Below are positions 7,033 to 8,447 of a DNA stretch of 8,447 nt, in pieces. The stretch covers positions 1-8,447 of the forward strand of contig JBFWIL010000106.1 in NCBI GenBank assembly GCA_050256015.1, given 5' to 3'. A program made the position numbers and the translations under genes. The notes beneath the pieces were generated by a model. The model saw only the letters and a list, made by a program, of their open reading frames with translations, was not told where the DNA came from and did not search any database. This stretch comes from JBFWIL01 sp050256015 (GTDB taxonomy: Bacteria > Bacteroidota > Bacteroidia > Bacteroidales > Prolixibacteraceae). The stretch's first letter is position 1; each line of letters opens with the position of its first letter.

Positions 7033-8447
7033 TTAGAAATCAGCCAGTGCTCCGGACACGGCAGCCCATGACCAGCCTGAGAATTTACTTGCGTCAGCTC
7101 CTACGGTGTTGGCTCCGGCAGCAACTGCAGTAGTGAAAGCGTCCGAACCGTCCAGGAAGAAATCGGTCACGGATTTTCCTTCGGGAAGCGTTACTTCGAA
7201 GTTGGCAAAAGTGCAGGTGTAGTATAAGGGTATCTTGTCGAATGTTTGTCCTTCCTTGAGATCGAAGAAATAGATGTTAGACATGTCCGCATTGGTGTCT
7301 TTGATCTCATTGGTGGCATCATTGTCTACCAGCCCGGCAGCATCTCCGGCCTGAATACTTCCGTTTCTCAGCACGTAGTTGGCCGAGGCGGCAGTTCCTT
7401 CCGGCCCGTCGAGCTCGAAACATTTATCACCCGGATTGATTACGATGAAATTGTCCAGTGTTCCTGTCCAGCCCTGGTCCCCGTCAATGGCATCGTCACC
7501 GGTATTCCAGACGATGGCGTTACTCACATTAACTGTGCCGCCAAACCATTCGATTCCGTCATCCTGGTTCGAAATAATTTCAACATTCTCAATCACGGTA
7601 GCTGAACCAACCCCGCCCAGGGTCAGCCCGTTTATCTCGTTACCTTCGCCGATGTTGGAACCCCCGTGACGGATGGATACGTATTTAAGTACACCTGAAT
7701 TGTCTTGCGCGTTGGTTCCTCCGTACAGACCATTCTGGTCATCGGCGGGAATTCCTTCGATGCTGGCTGTTTCTGAGGCAGCAGAGATGGGAGCATTTCC
7801 CAGGATGATCAAACCGCCCCACAATCCGTTCAGTGTCGGGTCGAGGTTAGGACTGGCCACTTCACCCGGCACGATTTCGTCGGCTACGGATGTGAAAATA
7901 ATGGGCTCATCGGCGGTTCCTTCTGCCATGATTTGTGCTCCGCGGGCAATGATCAGGGCGGTGGCATTGGCTCCGGTCCCGGCCTGTCCTTTTACAATGA
8001 CACCCGGCTCAATAATCAGGGTTGCCCCGCTCGTAACGGCAACACGGCTGGCCAGAATGTATATTTTACCGCTTTCCCAGCTCGTATCTTCGGTGATGTT
8101 TTCGCTTACAGTGATCTCGGTTTCTTCCTCTTCAACGGTGACTGAGGCAGTAGACTGTGACTGTTGTCCCTGGGTATCAATGATAGTCAGAGTAACTGTT
8201 GCAGCTCCTTCTGTTGTGCCAGCGGTGAAACTTATGTTTATGGTACCGCTGGTGGATCCGATCGTGCCGTTGGTGTTGATCTGGGCAGATCCGTTCACTG
8301 CATCTACCGTGGCCGACTGGAACCCGGCAGAAGCGGTGTAAGCAAAGGCCAGCTCGACAGCTGTCCCGGAAAAGACTGTTGAACCGTCTGCAGGCGCCGT
8401 GATGGTAGGCGGGGAGAAGACCTCGTCTTCATCATCGTCACTACAGG
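7033..8447 (-). CDS. Beta-helix surface lipoprotein, 5'-partial
   Basis: The frame is open to the window edge. The first complete codons read C-S-D-D-D-E-D-E, so only the signal peptide should be missing; the cysteine is taken as the lipidated residue 1, giving a mature chain of 470 residues. Domains: an acidic tether (1-9), an Ig-like beta-sandwich (about 12-105, starting PPTITAPADGSTVFSG), then a right-handed parallel beta-helix (about 108-410) with turns such as ATLIIEPGVIVKG, NGLWGGLIILGNAPIS (206-221) and GVLKYVSIRHGG. Three successive rungs carry stacked acidic residues (295-349). A short C-terminal part ends SGALADF. This looks like a family of Bacteroidota lipoproteins that is widespread but without assigned function. 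It probably acts on the cell surface and may work with the receptor just downstream. The GTG at 8298 is internal. The promoter lies outside the window. Confidence 0.88.
   Translation of the reverse strand, partial: CSDDDEDEVFSPPTITAPADGSTVFSGTAVELAFAYTASAGFQSATVDAVNGSAQINTNGTIGSTSGTINISFTAGTTEGAATVTLTIIDTQGQQSQSTASVTVEEEETEITVSENITEDTSWESGKIYILASRVAVTSGATLIIEPGVIVKGQAGTGANATALIIARGAQIMAEGTADEPIIFTSVADEIVPGEVASPNLDPTLNGLWGGLIILGNAPISAASETASIEGIPADDQNGLYGGTNAQDNSGVLKYVSIRHGGSNIGEGNEINGLTLGGVGSATVIENVEIISNQDDGIEWFGGTVNVSNAIVWNTGDDAIDGDQGWTGTLDNFIVINPGDKCFELDGPEGTAASANYVLRNGSIQAGDAAGLVDNDATNEIKDTNADMSNIYFFDLKEGQTFDKIPLYYTCTFANFEVTLPEGKSVTDFFLDGSDAFTTAVAAGANTVGADASKFSGWSWAAVSGALADF

Noticed and set aside
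8296..8298. GTG as the start of the beta-helix protein
   Set aside because: The 49 codons upstream are open and encode an acidic lipoprotein tether and the first strands of the Ig-like domain; starting here would cut that domain in half.
7673..8341. Open frame of 222 codons opposite the lipoprotein gene
   Set aside because: It has low-complexity composition and no domain, and mirrors the Ala/Gly/Thr-rich beta-helix gene on the - strand; it is taken as a shadow frame.

Overview
The window looks like the chromosome of a member of the Bacteroidota. The evidence is promoter cores of the TAnnTTTG type, a TonB-dependent receptor with a carboxypeptidase-regulatory-like N-terminal domain, a lipoprotein whose cysteine is followed by an acidic surface-export-type signal, and a general lack of Shine-Dalgarno sequences. 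Lineage below phylum is not settled by the sequence; a Bacteroidales or Marinilabiliales-like organism is a guess.

Layout. On the + strand are the nearly complete RNase R gene (rnr; its 5' end lies left of the window) and, 66 bases later, a TetR-family regulator with its own promoter. On the - strand, facing them, are four genes. Read in their own direction from the right edge, these are a beta-helix surface lipoprotein (only its signal peptide lies outside the window), a 966-residue TonB-dependent outer-membrane receptor, a 117-residue secreted protein consisting of a single carboxypeptidase-regulatory-like domain, and a 153-residue secreted protein built from five MORN_2/YwqK-type repeats. 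No gap without a gene exceeds about 220 bases. Three strong hairpin terminators punctuate the - strand: a 38-bp perfect palindrome between lipoprotein and receptor, one after the receptor, and one after the small domain protein.

How the genes may work together. RNase R is a housekeeping RNA-decay enzyme and probably unrelated to its neighbours. The lipoprotein and receptor form a plausible outer-membrane uptake pair (surface lipoprotein plus TonB-driven channel) with no SusD-like partner in the window; the substrate cannot be read from the sequence. The small domain protein resembles the N-terminal domain of the receptor but has its own promoter and terminator. The target of the TetR regulator is unknown; an inverted repeat over its own promoter suggests autoregulation.

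Most of the window is ordinary. The points that most deserve a second look are the lipoprotein (export signal, stacked acidic residues in the beta-helix), its arrangement with the receptor across a strong terminator, and the free-standing receptor-type domain. No RNA genes, mobile elements or CRISPR arrays were seen.
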